NCBI RefSeq assembly: GCF_947495725.1
Contig: NZ_CANLZZ010000001.1
Coordinates: forward strand, 124,001-188,000
DNA length: 64,000 nucleotides
Origin: an uncultured Lutibacter sp.
GTDB lineage: Bacteria; Bacteroidota; Bacteroidia; Flavobacteriales; Flavobacteriaceae
Direction: 5' to 3'
The notes beneath the pieces are model-generated. The model did no database searches. It saw only the letters and a program-made list of their open reading frames with translations, and was not told the origin of the DNA. This document shows, in pieces, positions 47,565 through 56,411 of this stretch; position 1 is the first letter of the stretch, and every line of letters starts with the position of its first letter. Position numbers and translations under genes: made by a program.

Positions 47565-48125
47565 ATGGCTCGTAAAAAACAATATAACGAAGATGAAGTA
47601 ATTGAAAAAGCAATGTATTTGTTTTGGAGGAATGGTTACGAAAATACTTCTGTTAGAATGTTAGAAAAAGAAATGGGTATTAATCAATTTTCCATTTACG
47701 CTAGTTTTGGTAATAAACATGGAGTTTTTGTAGAAAGCTTAAAAGAATATAAAAGAAGGAATGCCGCTATTTTCAATAAATTAAAAGCCTCTAAAAACGG
47801 ATTAGCAGATATAAAACAATTTTTTTATGATTCCATACAAAAAACAAATAAATTAGATTACAAAGGATGTTTAGTGACAAATACTTATAATGAATTTGTA
47901 GAGAGTGAAGATGAAGAAATTAAAAATCAAATGATCGATTTTATGAATAGGTTAAAACAAATCTTTATTGAAAAGTTAAAAATGGATCCTACTAAAAATG
48001 AAGAAACCATTTTGAAACAAGCCAACTATTTGCTATTGGCAAAACACGGTTTAGCTGCCGCAGCGAGAGTAAATAATGAACAAGAAATTAAAGATTATAT
48101 TGAAATGACATTTAAAAACTTATAA
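47565..48125 (+). CDS. TetR-family transcriptional repressor
   Basis: This is a TetR-type one-component repressor of 186 residues. The N-terminal HTH (about 8-55) has the usual form: DEVIEKAMYLFWRNGYENTSVRMLEKEMGI-type spacing with SIYASFGNK as the recognition end. The C-terminal helices (60-186) form the ligand pocket and resemble the TetR_C group found beside dehalogenase and oxidoreductase genes. The ATG of MARKKQ is preferred to an upstream TTG because the TTG lies within the -7 box region. Two copies of one palindrome, before this gene and before the next operon, indicate self-control and repression of the detoxification-like genes that follow. The inducer is unknown. Confidence 0.88.
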   Translation: MARKKQYNEDEVIEKAMYLFWRNGYENTSVRMLEKEMGINQFSIYASFGNKHGVFVESLKEYKRRNAAIFNKLKASKNGLADIKQFFYDSIQKTNKLDYKGCLVTNTYNEFVESEDEEIKNQMIDFMNRLKQIFIEKLKMDPTKNEETILKQANYLLLAKHGLAAAARVNNEQEIKDYIEMTFKNL

Positions 48126-48142
48126 CCTTTTTTTTGAAATTT

Positions 48143-48165
48143 AACTAAGCGACCGCTTAGTTTTA
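48143..48165 (+). promoter_or_regulatory. TetR operator (perfect palindrome) before detoxification operon
   Basis: The 20-bp palindrome AACTAAGCG-2-CGCTTAGTT lies between the repressor gene and its likely target operon. The -7-like box TAGTTTTA (48158-48165) begins 15 bp after the operator start, the same offset as at the repressor's own promoter. Confidence 0.78.
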
Positions 48166-48191
48166 ACATAATAAACAACAATAATTAAATC

Positions 48192-48626
48192 ATGAAAAAA
48201 ACAGTATTTATTACAAACTTATTAATGGGAATAGTTCTATCTCGATTTGCTATTTCAAAATTAACTGGATGGGAAATTTCAGTAAAAGCTTTTATTGAAA
48301 TGGCTAAACCTTTAGGTATAGACCCTACCTTTTTTAGAATATTTACAGGTATCATTATTTCGGCGGTGGTAATTGGATATGTATCCACGGCCATTTTTAG
48401 TTTAATCAATAATAAAGCGCAACTTAAATATAAAATTTCTTATACAAATTGGGCCATTTTCAGTAATATATTTGGTTTGCTAACAATGGTTGGTGCGTTA
48501 ATAGCTGAATTCTCACTTAGAATACAGCCAAAATGGCTATTGGTATATATAGCTTTAGGAATAATCCTATTTTCAGCAATAAACATTTTCATTTTAAATA
48601 AACAAAAACAAATACAAAATCGTTAA
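48192..48626 (+). CDS. DoxX-like four-helix membrane protein
   Basis: A protein of 144 residues with four hydrophobic helices (about 5-22, 45-70, 85-108, 114-135), similar to DoxX/DoxD-type membrane proteins. FRIFTGIIISAVVIG in the second helix fits that family. Such proteins often accompany oxidative-stress or thiol-redox genes and may work in quinone or sulfur redox at the membrane. It is first of six genes after the perfect TetR operator, and the AhpD-like gene follows 11 bp later. No catalytic residues can be named. Confidence 0.6.
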   Translation: MKKTVFITNLLMGIVLSRFAISKLTGWEISVKAFIEMAKPLGIDPTFFRIFTGIIISAVVIGYVSTAIFSLINNKAQLKYKISYTNWAIFSNIFGLLTMVGALIAEFSLRIQPKWLLVYIALGIILFSAINIFILNKQKQIQNR

Positions 48627-48637
48627 AAATAAAAAAT

Positions 48638-49201
48638 ATGTCAAAATTTAACATACACAATTTAGAAACAGCACCTGAAGCAAGCAAAGGCTTATTAGAA
48701 CAATCATTAAAATCAAATGGAATGATACCTGGATTACATGGTGTTTTAGCCGAATCTCCAGAGTTATTTGAAGCCTACCAAACACTTCATAAATTATTCA
48801 CACAATCGTCATTCAATGCCGAGGAATTAACAGTGGTTTGGCAAAGTATAAATGTTGAGCACGAGTGCCATTACTGTGTTCCTGCACATACGGGAATAGC
48901 ACATATGATGAAAGTAAATCCTGCATTAACGGAAGCGTTAAGAAACGGTGAACAATTGACAACTGAAAAATTGCAGGTTTTACAAGACACTACGTTGGAA
49001 ATTGTAAGAGAACGTGGACATCTTTCTGAAGAGCAAAAAGAAAAATTCTTTGCAGCTGGTTATGAAAACCGTCACTTATTAGAAATTATTTTAGGTCTTT
49101 CACAAAAAGTAATTAGTAATTATACAAATCATTTAGCAAAAACTCCAGTAGATAAAGCTTTTGAAAAGTTTGCTTGGAAGAAAAATACTATAAAAGCTTA
49201 A
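48638..49201 (+). CDS. AhpD/carboxymuconolactone decarboxylase-like protein
   Basis: This is an all-helical AhpD-like protein (CMD family) of 187 residues. The redox motif C77-H-Y-C80 with H84 (EHECHYCVPAHTG) matches the ExxxCxxCxxxH pattern of alkylhydroperoxidase D, so peroxide reduction by a thiol cycle is the likely chemistry, not decarboxylation. It has no signal. It shares the operon with a DsbA-like protein and a peroxiredoxin-like lipoprotein, a setting that suggests response to organic peroxide or another electrophile. The electron donor is unknown. Confidence 0.83.
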   Translation: MSKFNIHNLETAPEASKGLLEQSLKSNGMIPGLHGVLAESPELFEAYQTLHKLFTQSSFNAEELTVVWQSINVEHECHYCVPAHTGIAHMMKVNPALTEALRNGEQLTTEKLQVLQDTTLEIVRERGHLSEEQKEKFFAAGYENRHLLEIILGLSQKVISNYTNHLAKTPVDKAFEKFAWKKNTIKA

Positions 49202-49211
49202 AAAAACATTT

Positions 49212-50066
49212 ATGAGGATTTCAACAAAAAATATGAGCGCTGTAACCAAACTAATTATCAATAGAAAAGAACTAAATAGAAGTATGTTTTTAACTTTTCT
49301 AATCACCATTTCATTAGGTTTAAATGCTCAAGAAACGAAGCATAATACGAATAATATGCAATTGTTACCAAAACCAAAAGTTATTGTTTTTGATGTAAAT
49401 GAGACATTGTTAGATATGACTCCTTTAAAAACATCGGTTGGAAAGGCTTTAAACGGAAGAGAAGATTTATTGCCCTTATGGTTTTCAACTATGTTGCATT
49501 ATTCATTGGTTGAAACTTTAACTGAAAACTATCATAGTTTTGGTGAAATAGGAACCGCTGCTTTAATGATGGTTGCCGAAACAAAAGGCATTGATATTAG
49601 TTATGATGATGCAAAAAATTCTATTGTAACTTCATTAAGATCACTTCCAACGCATAGCGATGTATATGGAAGTTTAAAAAAACTAAGAAAAGAAGGTTTT
49701 GGAATTGTTAGTTTAACAAATTCTTCACCTGTAGGGGTTGCAACACAATTTAAAAATGCAGGTTTAACCGAATTTTTTGACAATAGTTATACTGTTGAAG
49801 CAATCCAAAAGTACAAACCACATTTAGATACGTACAAAATGGTTTTAAAAGATTTAGGTATTAAACCAAATGAAGTTTTAATGGTAGCAGCACACGCTTG
49901 GGATTTGGCAGGAGCTCAAAAAGCAGGTTTACAAACAGCTTTTATTCAACGTCCCGGAAAAGTATTGTATCCTAATGTTAAAAAACCAGATTATATTGTA
50001 AAAGATTTAAATGAATTGGTAAAAATATTCGACCAGAAAGGTTATTTTAGAATGAATATTAAATAA
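49212..50066 (+). CDS. HAD-superfamily haloacid-dehalogenase type II protein, probably exported
   Basis: This is a HAD hydrolase of the L-2-haloacid dehalogenase type. The nucleophile is D61 in VFDVNETLLD; motif II is SLTNSS, the Lys is in KYKPHLDTYK, and AAHAWDLAGAQKAG is the last motif. The N-terminus is unusual: MFLTFLITISLGLNAQE looks like a signal peptide, and the ATG at 49284 may be the real start. Dehalogenases of this kind are normally cytoplasmic, so a periplasmic form would be notable. It starts 10 bp after the AhpD-like gene. A second, cytoplasmic homologue lies three genes on. Substrates could be halogenated acids from algae; simple phosphatase activity is possible. Confidence 0.82.
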   Translation: MRISTKNMSAVTKLIINRKELNRSMFLTFLITISLGLNAQETKHNTNNMQLLPKPKVIVFDVNETLLDMTPLKTSVGKALNGREDLLPLWFSTMLHYSLVETLTENYHSFGEIGTAALMMVAETKGIDISYDDAKNSIVTSLRSLPTHSDVYGSLKKLRKEGFGIVSLTNSSPVGVATQFKNAGLTEFFDNSYTVEAIQKYKPHLDTYKMVLKDLGIKPNEVLMVAAHAWDLAGAQKAGLQTAFIQRPGKVLYPNVKKPDYIVKDLNELVKIFDQKGYFRMNIK

Positions 50067-50127
50067 CAAAACAGTAATTGTTGTTTCACAAAAAGCGCTT
50101 TTTAATTCTCAATAATAGTATATTCAA

Positions 50128-50781
50128 ATGAAAGAAAAAATTAAAATAGATATCGTTTCAGATGTTGTTTGTCCGTGGTGTATTATTGGTTACAAACGTT
50201 TAGAAAAAGCGATTGAAGACATGGGAATTCAAGATAAAATTGAATTGGATTGGCAACCTTTTGAATTAAATCCGAAAATGCCTAAAGAAGGGCAAAATGT
50301 GATAGAGCATATTACAGAAAAGTATGGTTCTAGTCTTGAGGATCAAAAATTATCTAAACAACAAATGACAGAATACGGGGCCGAATTGGGGTTTAAATTT
50401 AACTATTTTGATGAAATGAGGATTGTAAACACAAGAGATGCACATGTATTATTAGATTTTGCAAAAGAAAAAGGAAAACAAACGGAGTTAAATTTGAGAT
50501 ATGTAGCTGCATTTTTTAGCAATAAAAAAGATATTTCAGATAGAACTATTTTATTGGATGAACTTGAAAAAGTTGGTTTAGATAAAAACGAAGCCATTTT
50601 AAGATTAGCTAGTGAAACCGCTATTAATAAAATTATTGAAGAAGAAAAAACTTGGCAAAGTATGGGAGTATCTTCTGTTCCAACATTTGTTTTTAACAGA
50701 AAAAGTGCACTTTCAGGAGCGCAGCCAGTTGACGTTTTTAAACAAGTTTTAACCCAATTATTAAATGAAAATAATAATTAA
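50128..50781 (+). CDS. DsbA-family (FrnE-like) thiol oxidoreductase
   Basis: This is a thioredoxin-fold protein of the FrnE/DsbA-like group (217 residues). The active site is C15-P-W-C18 (DVVCPWCIIG), followed by a helical insert and the cis-Pro segment SSVPTFVFN near residue 185. It lacks a signal peptide, as usual for FrnE-like proteins, which handle disulfides or glutathione-type adducts in the cytoplasm. It lies between two dehalogenase-type HAD genes. A role in thiol redox repair under electrophile stress fits the operon; polyketide-type isomerase activity seen in relatives is unlikely here. Confidence 0.87.
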   Translation: MKEKIKIDIVSDVVCPWCIIGYKRLEKAIEDMGIQDKIELDWQPFELNPKMPKEGQNVIEHITEKYGSSLEDQKLSKQQMTEYGAELGFKFNYFDEMRIVNTRDAHVLLDFAKEKGKQTELNLRYVAAFFSNKKDISDRTILLDELEKVGLDKNEAILRLASETAINKIIEEEKTWQSMGVSSVPTFVFNRKSALSGAQPVDVFKQVLTQLLNENNN

Positions 50782-50821
50782 ATAAGCGTATTTTATTTCA
50801 AAAAACAATAATAAAACATCT

Positions 50822-51490
50822 ATGAAATACACACTAGCATTTGACGTTTACGGAACTTTAATTAACACTTCGGGCATTTTTAATTCACTAGAAAAAATGA
50901 CTGGAAACAAAGCCAAATCAGTAATGGATACCTGGCGAAATAAGCAATTAGAGTATTCATTTAGAAGAGGTTTAATGAATAAATTCGTCGATTTTTCAGT
51001 GTGTACAAAAGATGCATTAGAATTTAGTTGTAAAACATTTAAAGTAAATTTATCTGATGCTCAAAAAGAAGAATTATTAAATGAATACAAAGTATTACCT
51101 GCATTTGCTGATGTAAATAATGGGCTTCATACACTTAAAAAAGATGGACATAAAATATATGCTTTTTCAAATGGAAGTGTTCATGCAGTTTCTAACTTAT
51201 TAATAAATGCTCAACTAATGCATTTGTTTGATGGGGTTGTAAGTGTTGAAGATGTGAAAGTTTTTAAACCGAGTCCACTGGTGTACGAACATTTCAATAA
51301 AAAAACAAATTCAACAAAGGAAACTTCTTGGTTAATTTCGGGCAATCCATTTGATATTATTGGAGCGGCTTCTTACGGTTTAAAAACAGCTTGGCTAAAA
51401 CGTTCTTCAGAAACTATTTTTGATCCTTGGGATATTAAACCAACAACTATTATAAATACAATTACTCAACTACCTATTAATCTAAAATAA
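50822..51490 (+). CDS. Haloacid dehalogenase type II (L-2-haloacid dehalogenase-like)
   Basis: This HAD protein of 222 residues has the full L-2-haloacid dehalogenase form: nucleophile D8 in AFDVYGTLI, WRNKQLEYSFRR (the halide-pocket Arg region), FSNGS as motif II, KVFKPSPLVY with the Lys, and SGNPFDIIGAASYGLKTAW as the last motif, where the family usually has SSNxxD. Activity would replace the halogen of 2-haloacids by hydroxyl. It has no signal, in contrast to the HAD protein two genes upstream. Functional dehalogenases of this kind occur in marine Flavobacteriia living on red algae, which make halogenated metabolites. Confidence 0.85.
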   Translation: MKYTLAFDVYGTLINTSGIFNSLEKMTGNKAKSVMDTWRNKQLEYSFRRGLMNKFVDFSVCTKDALEFSCKTFKVNLSDAQKEELLNEYKVLPAFADVNNGLHTLKKDGHKIYAFSNGSVHAVSNLLINAQLMHLFDGVVSVEDVKVFKPSPLVYEHFNKKTNSTKETSWLISGNPFDIIGAASYGLKTAWLKRSSETIFDPWDIKPTTIINTITQLPINLK

Positions 51491-51496
51491 TTAAAA

Positions 51497-52267
51497 ATGT
51501 TAAAAAAAAAATTATCAATCCTAATTTTAGCTGCAACAATCACAACAATTAGCTGTGAAACAAAAGAAAAGAAACAACAGAATTCAACAAAAGAAATTAA
51601 AATGGAAACAACTAAAAATAAAGGCGAACTAGATGCTTTGTTAGATGTAAGAAGAAAAGCTTCTGCTGCAAAAGCAAGTGAAGAAAAAAAGAAAATTTAT
51701 GCTAATGGAATTGAAGATGTAAAAAACTCTGGAATACTTGATAGCGCATTAAATGTAGGAGATAAAGCTCCAAATTTTACGTTAAATAACGCTTTAAACA
51801 ATCCTGTTTCTTTGTATGATGAACTAAAAAACGGACCAGTAATTTTAACTTGGTATAGAGGAGGCTGGTGTCCTTATTGTAACATTACATTACACTATTT
51901 ACAAGAAAAACTACCTGAGTTTAAAAACGCAGGAGCAACCTTAATTGCGCTTACTCCAGAAGTTCCAGATAAATCATTGAGTACTTCAGAAAAACATGAA
52001 TTAGAATTTGCTGTTTTAAGTGATTTAAATAATGTTGTAGGGAAAAAATATGGTGTAGTTTTTCAACTTACGCTAGATGTTGCTTCAATTTATGAAGAAG
52101 GTTTTGGCTTGTCAAAATACAATGGTAATAGTGATAGTGAATTGCCTTTAGCCGCAACTTATGTAATTGATAAAAATGGAATAATTCAATACGCATTTTT
52201 AGATTCAGATTACAGAAATAGAGCCGAACCAAATGAGATTATAAAAGCTCTACAAAAACTAAATTAA
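51497..52267 (+). CDS. Peroxiredoxin-like AhpC/TSA-family lipoprotein
   Basis: This is a thioredoxin-fold protein of the AhpC/TSA peroxiredoxin-like group with a lipoprotein signal (TITTISC20), so it should be anchored in the cell envelope. The active-site motif is C125-P-Y-C128 (WYRGGWCPYC); this second Cys is typical of the peroxiredoxin-like subgroup that has a CxxC. A charged helical leader (30-85) separates it from the membrane. It starts 6 bp after the dehalogenase stop and ends the TetR-controlled operon. It probably reduces peroxides or other oxidants in the periplasm. Confidence 0.86.
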   Translation: MLKKKLSILILAATITTISCETKEKKQQNSTKEIKMETTKNKGELDALLDVRRKASAAKASEEKKKIYANGIEDVKNSGILDSALNVGDKAPNFTLNNALNNPVSLYDELKNGPVILTWYRGGWCPYCNITLHYLQEKLPEFKNAGATLIALTPEVPDKSLSTSEKHELEFAVLSDLNNVVGKKYGVVFQLTLDVASIYEEGFGLSKYNGNSDSELPLAATYVIDKNGIIQYAFLDSDYRNRAEPNEIIKALQKLN

Positions 52268-52404
52268 TTAGATAAACAGTTTATCCTTATTGCTTTGTGT
52301 TATGCAAATTGATAAACTAAATTTTGCTAGAAAAAAATATTGCTGCTTTATAATTGCAAAGTAATTCTCAATTTAAAACAACAATAGATTTTAAATTTAT
52401 AAAC

Positions 52405-52434
52405 AAAAAAAGGGGCGTTTTTAACGCCCCTTTT
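52405..52434. terminator. Bidirectional terminator
   Basis: The stem AAAAGGGGCGTT/AACGCCCCTTTT with a TTT loop has runs of A and T on both sides. It serves the detoxification operon on the plus strand and the convergent M16 peptidase gene. Confidence 0.85.
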
Positions 52435-52488
52435 CTTAACTAACAATCAAATCACAATTGAATTATGAAAACTTTCAATTATGTTTAC

Positions 52489-55293
52489 CTATTTTAAAGG
52501 TTTAAAAACTATTTCTGAAAATTCAGAATTTGTTGTAAGATTCACCAAAAACTCTTGAACATCACTTGCCTTAATTGAAGTAATAATATCCTTAAAATTT
52601 TTGGAATCATTCATATTATAATCCTCTAAATAATAATTTCTTAATAAACTCATATCGTATGAGTTGTAATTCATTTGCTCTGTACGTTCCTTTAAATAAT
52701 TTGTAAGTGTTTTATCTAAATCCGATTGTAAAATAACACCTTCTTTAATCTTTTTTATTTCCTCGTGTACAATAGCAATCAACTGTTCTACTTTATCTGG
52801 ATTACAATCAAATTGCACTTGAAAATGTCCTTGTCCAAAAGGTTTTTTACTTAAAGAAGCGTAAGTACCAGCTCCATAAGTTCCACCTTCTTGCTCTCTT
52901 AAGGTTTCTGTATATCTCAATTGTAAAATATCACCTAAAACTTTAGATAAATAATAATTTCTTAAGTTATATTCCATCTTATTTTTTATCATAAATACAA
53001 CTTTACTTTTAGGATCGGCCATTTCCAAATAAATATCTTTATCAATTGCGCTATCAATCCATTTTACAGAATTATCAACCCATTCTTCTTTAATTGTATT
53101 GGTAGGAATACTGGCAATATAAGTTGCTAATAATGGTTTTAAATCTGCCAACTTAACATCTCCAACAATAAAAAACTCAAAATCTGCTGCATTGTTAAAT
53201 CTATTTTTATAAACATTTTTTATTTTTTCAAATGAAATATCATTTACAAAAGCTTCATTAAAAATTCGTTTTTTCGGATTATTATAACCATACAATGTAG
53301 TGGTAATGCTATCTGCTATTTTCTCTTTTAAGTTTTGACTTCTGCTAATTAAATAGTTTTTAATTTGACCTTGAAGTACTTGATATGCTTGCTCGTCAAA
53401 ACGAGGTTTTACAAAACGTAAATGAACCAGTTGAAGCATTGTTTCAACATCTTTTGTAACCGAAGATCCGCTTATAGATTCGGTTAATTCTTCAATACTT
53501 ACATCAGCACTAGCGGTTTTTCCTGCCATTACTTTTTTAAGTTCGGTTGGTGAATAGTCACCTATTCCCGACATTTGAATTAAGTTTTCAAGTAAATCTG
53601 TAGAAGGTAAATCTTCGTTTAAAATTAACGATTTTCCACCATCGCTAATTGCGTTTAAACTAACAGTATTTTCATTTTTATTTGTAAATTTATAATGTAC
53701 TTTAATTCCGTTGCTTAACGTAAAAGTTGTAGCATCAATTTCATCATTTTCATTTATTGCAGCAATTCTTCCAGGCTTAAGGTTTATTCCGCTCATTAAA
53801 GTTTTTCCTGCAAAATCATCTTTATAAGCTACAATTTCATTGCTATTTTCTACTTCTTCAATAATTCTATGAGCATCGGCTTCAGACAAATTTTCTTTTC
53901 CTTCAACACCTGTTACCAATACAGATCTATTAATATCTGTATATAATTCTTTCAATCTATTATGAACTTCTTCTGGAGTTATTTCAGCAAAAACTACTTT
54001 TGCAAATTCAAATTCTTGCGCAGCACTAGCCATTGAGCCATTATTTAAATAGTTATTTTGAAACACTTTTATAATTTGACCGTGCGAACGATCTTTTGCT
54101 CGTTTAATTTGATTTTCATAAAAACTAGTAAACTGTACAATTGTTCTGTCTATTTCTGCAGGTGTAAAACCATATTTAACCGCTCTATTAACTTCTGTTA
54201 TTGCAGCTTTAAAGGCGCTAAGTTGTTTTCCTGGTTTTGGTGAAATTTGAACGCTAAAAGCTTTATGCATTCTTGTCATATCATTTATTCCTACTCTTAC
54301 ACCTAAAAATGGCGCATCTGGATTTTGAGCTTTTTCTTGCAAACGCGAAGAAAACATAGTCGAAATCATTGCATCTGTTAAATTGCGTCTTAAATCTAAA
54401 CCTGTTTCTTTTTCTATAGAGCTTTTATTACGAATAGAAAATTGAATACTAGAAGTAGAAACTTCTTTGTCCATAGCCAAACTATAATTCATTTTTTTAT
54501 TGTCTGGAATTTCAACAACAAAACGTTCTATAGGATTTTTAACAGCAGGTATTTTGCTAAACTTTTCTATTATTTTTTGTTCCATTTCATTTACATCAAA
54601 ATCACCAACAATGGCAATAGCTTGTAAATCGGTTCTGTACCAATTATGATAAAAATCTCTTAATGCTTTATAATCAAAATTTTCAACAATATCCATTAGT
54701 CCAATTGGCAAACGGTTAGAGTATTTTGAGTTATTGAACATTACGCCAATATTTTTTTGTAAAATACGCATTTGTCCATTTTGACGAGTTCTCCACTCCT
54801 CTTTAATAACGCCTCTTTCGGCATCAATTTCTTCATCTGTTAACAATAAATAATTAGACCAATCGCGTAATACCTGAAGTCCCGTTTCTATTAATTCTGG
54901 TGTTGTTGGTATGTTATTTATATTGTAAACAGTTTCATCAAAAGAAGTATAAGCATTGATATCTTTTCCAAATACCAATCCGTGTTTTTGAAACGTATTT
55001 AGCATTTCTTTTCCTTTAAAGCTTTCTGTTCCATTAAATGCCATATGCTCTAAAAAGTGCGCCAATCCTTGTTGGTTGTCATCTTCTAAAACCGAACCTA
55101 CGTTTTGAATTATATAGTATGAAGCTACATTTTCGGTAACATCAGTACTATGCAAATAATAGGTCATTCCGTTGTCTAATACTCCTTTTTTAATGGATTC
55201 ATCTGTTGGAAGTACAGATTCTAAATTAATTTTTTGAGCTGTTCCAGTGGCAACAATTGCTATAAAAAATATGAAATTAAAGATTTTGTTCAT
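52489..55293 (-). CDS. M16-family zinc peptidase, secreted
   Basis: This is a pitrilysin-type (M16) zinc metallopeptidase of 934 residues with two tandem halves. The N-terminal half holds the inverted zinc motif H79-F-L-E82-H83 (GLAHFLEHMAFNG) and the distal Glu in DEEIDAERGVIKEEW. The C-terminal half lacks the motif, as is usual. A signal peptide (cut near GTAQ) exports it to the periplasm, where such enzymes degrade or process peptides. It is a stand-alone gene, common in Bacteroidota, with no visible tie to the neighbouring operons. Confidence 0.92.
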   Translation of the reverse strand: MNKIFNFIFFIAIVATGTAQKINLESVLPTDESIKKGVLDNGMTYYLHSTDVTENVASYYIIQNVGSVLEDDNQQGLAHFLEHMAFNGTESFKGKEMLNTFQKHGLVFGKDINAYTSFDETVYNINNIPTTPELIETGLQVLRDWSNYLLLTDEEIDAERGVIKEEWRTRQNGQMRILQKNIGVMFNNSKYSNRLPIGLMDIVENFDYKALRDFYHNWYRTDLQAIAIVGDFDVNEMEQKIIEKFSKIPAVKNPIERFVVEIPDNKKMNYSLAMDKEVSTSSIQFSIRNKSSIEKETGLDLRRNLTDAMISTMFSSRLQEKAQNPDAPFLGVRVGINDMTRMHKAFSVQISPKPGKQLSAFKAAITEVNRAVKYGFTPAEIDRTIVQFTSFYENQIKRAKDRSHGQIIKVFQNNYLNNGSMASAAQEFEFAKVVFAEITPEEVHNRLKELYTDINRSVLVTGVEGKENLSEADAHRIIEEVENSNEIVAYKDDFAGKTLMSGINLKPGRIAAINENDEIDATTFTLSNGIKVHYKFTNKNENTVSLNAISDGGKSLILNEDLPSTDLLENLIQMSGIGDYSPTELKKVMAGKTASADVSIEELTESISGSSVTKDVETMLQLVHLRFVKPRFDEQAYQVLQGQIKNYLISRSQNLKEKIADSITTTLYGYNNPKKRIFNEAFVNDISFEKIKNVYKNRFNNAADFEFFIVGDVKLADLKPLLATYIASIPTNTIKEEWVDNSVKWIDSAIDKDIYLEMADPKSKVVFMIKNKMEYNLRNYYLSKVLGDILQLRYTETLREQEGGTYGAGTYASLSKKPFGQGHFQVQFDCNPDKVEQLIAIVHEEIKKIKEGVILQSDLDKTLTNYLKERTEQMNYNSYDMSLLRNYYLEDYNMNDSKNFKDIITSIKASDVQEFLVNLTTNSEFSEIVFKPLK

Positions 55294-55436
55294 TTTTAGT
55301 TAATTAAATTTAGGTTACTCTTATAAGTCTCATAGTTCTTCATTTACCCTTAAGCCCATATGTTAAAACTATCTTAAATAAAATAAATGTACTTTGTACG
55401 TTTTTTTGTAAATTTGGAAAATATACTTTTTAAATT

Positions 55437-56411
55437 ATGATGAAATTGAGACTTGTTGTTTTATTAGCACTAATACTAACCGTTAGTTGTAGTAAAAGTG
55501 AAAATGATGTGGAAATAATTGAGGAAAACCCAACAGAGGAGATTCCAACTGAAGAAAACCCAACAGAAGAAAACCCAACAGAAGAAAACCCAACTGATAC
55601 AGGAGAAGCTCCTACATTTATTGCCGGTGAAGATCCAAAACCAGATGGAAAAACTTGGGAAAAAGTAGCTATACTATCCGATGAGTTTGACGGAAACTCT
55701 TTAGATACAGATAAATGGGCATCAAAAGTAAATTCGTGGGTAGGACGCGCTCCTGGAATTTTTAAAGACGAAGCCATATCATTCGAAAATGGAAATTTAT
55801 TAATTACCAACTACATGTTGGAAGCAACAGAAACAATAAACGGAAATACATATACGCACGGAGGCGGACTTATTAGATCTATTAACGCTGCAGCACCTGG
55901 AATGTATTTCGAGTGTCGTATGAAAGCAAATAAAACCTTTATGTCTTCAACGTTTTGGTTAATTAATACCCGAAACGAAGGTACAGGTTGCGACAGAAGA
56001 ACTACAGAATTAGATATACAAGAATGCGTAGGAGAAATAACAACCAGCGCTAATTGGGCTAGTACTTTTAATAGAGGAATGCACTCTAATACGCATAGTA
56101 GAAATGCAGAATGTGCAGAAACTAAAGAAGGTTCTAAAGGAAACACCACAGTAGCCGATATAGTTTACGAAGATTATCACGTGTACGCTGCTTGGTGGAA
56201 AAGCCCAACAGAAATTTTGTTTTTTTTAGATGGTGAATTACAAAAAATAGTGAACCCAGTTGAGGAGTTTAGCCTGCCAATGTATTACAGATTAGTAACT
56301 GAAACGTACGACTGGAATCCTGTTCCAACAGATGGCGGTTTAACTGGTAGCTTTGAAAATAGAACTACAAAATACGATTGGGTTAGAACTTGGAAACTAA
56401 TTGACAATTAG
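55437..56411 (+). CDS. GH16 enzyme, beta-agarase/porphyranase-like, with PTEEN repeat linker
   Basis: This is a fifth family-16 enzyme, outside the main locus. A lipoprotein signal (LTVSC18) is followed by a linker of tandem PTEEN-type repeats (about 31-55). The catalytic triad is E191, D193, E196 in TELDIQECVG. The cleft segments MYFECRMKANKTFMSSTFWL and the end DWVRTWKL fit the agarase-like groups better than the other four GH16s do. VGRAPGIF is the local counterpart of GRAPSQF. It stands alone and has no direct-repeat operator. It may serve agar or porphyran and be controlled separately; substrate is inferred from form only. Confidence 0.8.
   Translation: MMKLRLVVLLALILTVSCSKSENDVEIIEENPTEEIPTEENPTEENPTEENPTDTGEAPTFIAGEDPKPDGKTWEKVAILSDEFDGNSLDTDKWASKVNSWVGRAPGIFKDEAISFENGNLLITNYMLEATETINGNTYTHGGGLIRSINAAAPGMYFECRMKANKTFMSSTFWLINTRNEGTGCDRRTTELDIQECVGEITTSANWASTFNRGMHSNTHSRNAECAETKEGSKGNTTVADIVYEDYHVYAAWWKSPTEILFFLDGELQKIVNPVEEFSLPMYYRLVTETYDWNPVPTDGGLTGSFENRTTKYDWVRTWKLIDN
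55526..55598 (+). repeat. 15-bp tandem repeat encoding the PTEEN linker
   Basis: A 15-bp unit close to AACCCAACAGAAGAA occurs about five times, the first and second copies diverged and the last ones nearly identical. It encodes the acidic PTEEN linker of the GH16 lipoprotein. Such a repeat could change copy number by slippage and so alter linker length without a frameshift. Confidence 0.75.

Noticed and set aside
50090..50103. Palindrome AAAAAGCGCTTTTT between the first HAD and DsbA-like genes
   Set aside because: It has no loop, and the genes on both sides appear to belong to one operon, so a terminator is not supported.
55305..55369. On the minus strand, GGTAAA at 55348 with a TAAATTTA box 36 bp on, before the M16 peptidase gene
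   Set aside because: The partner repeat 21 bp upstream (GTTTTA at 55369) is poor, and the gene has no link to the locus. In such AT-rich DNA single matches of this kind are expected by chance, so it serves as a warning on the weaker copies.
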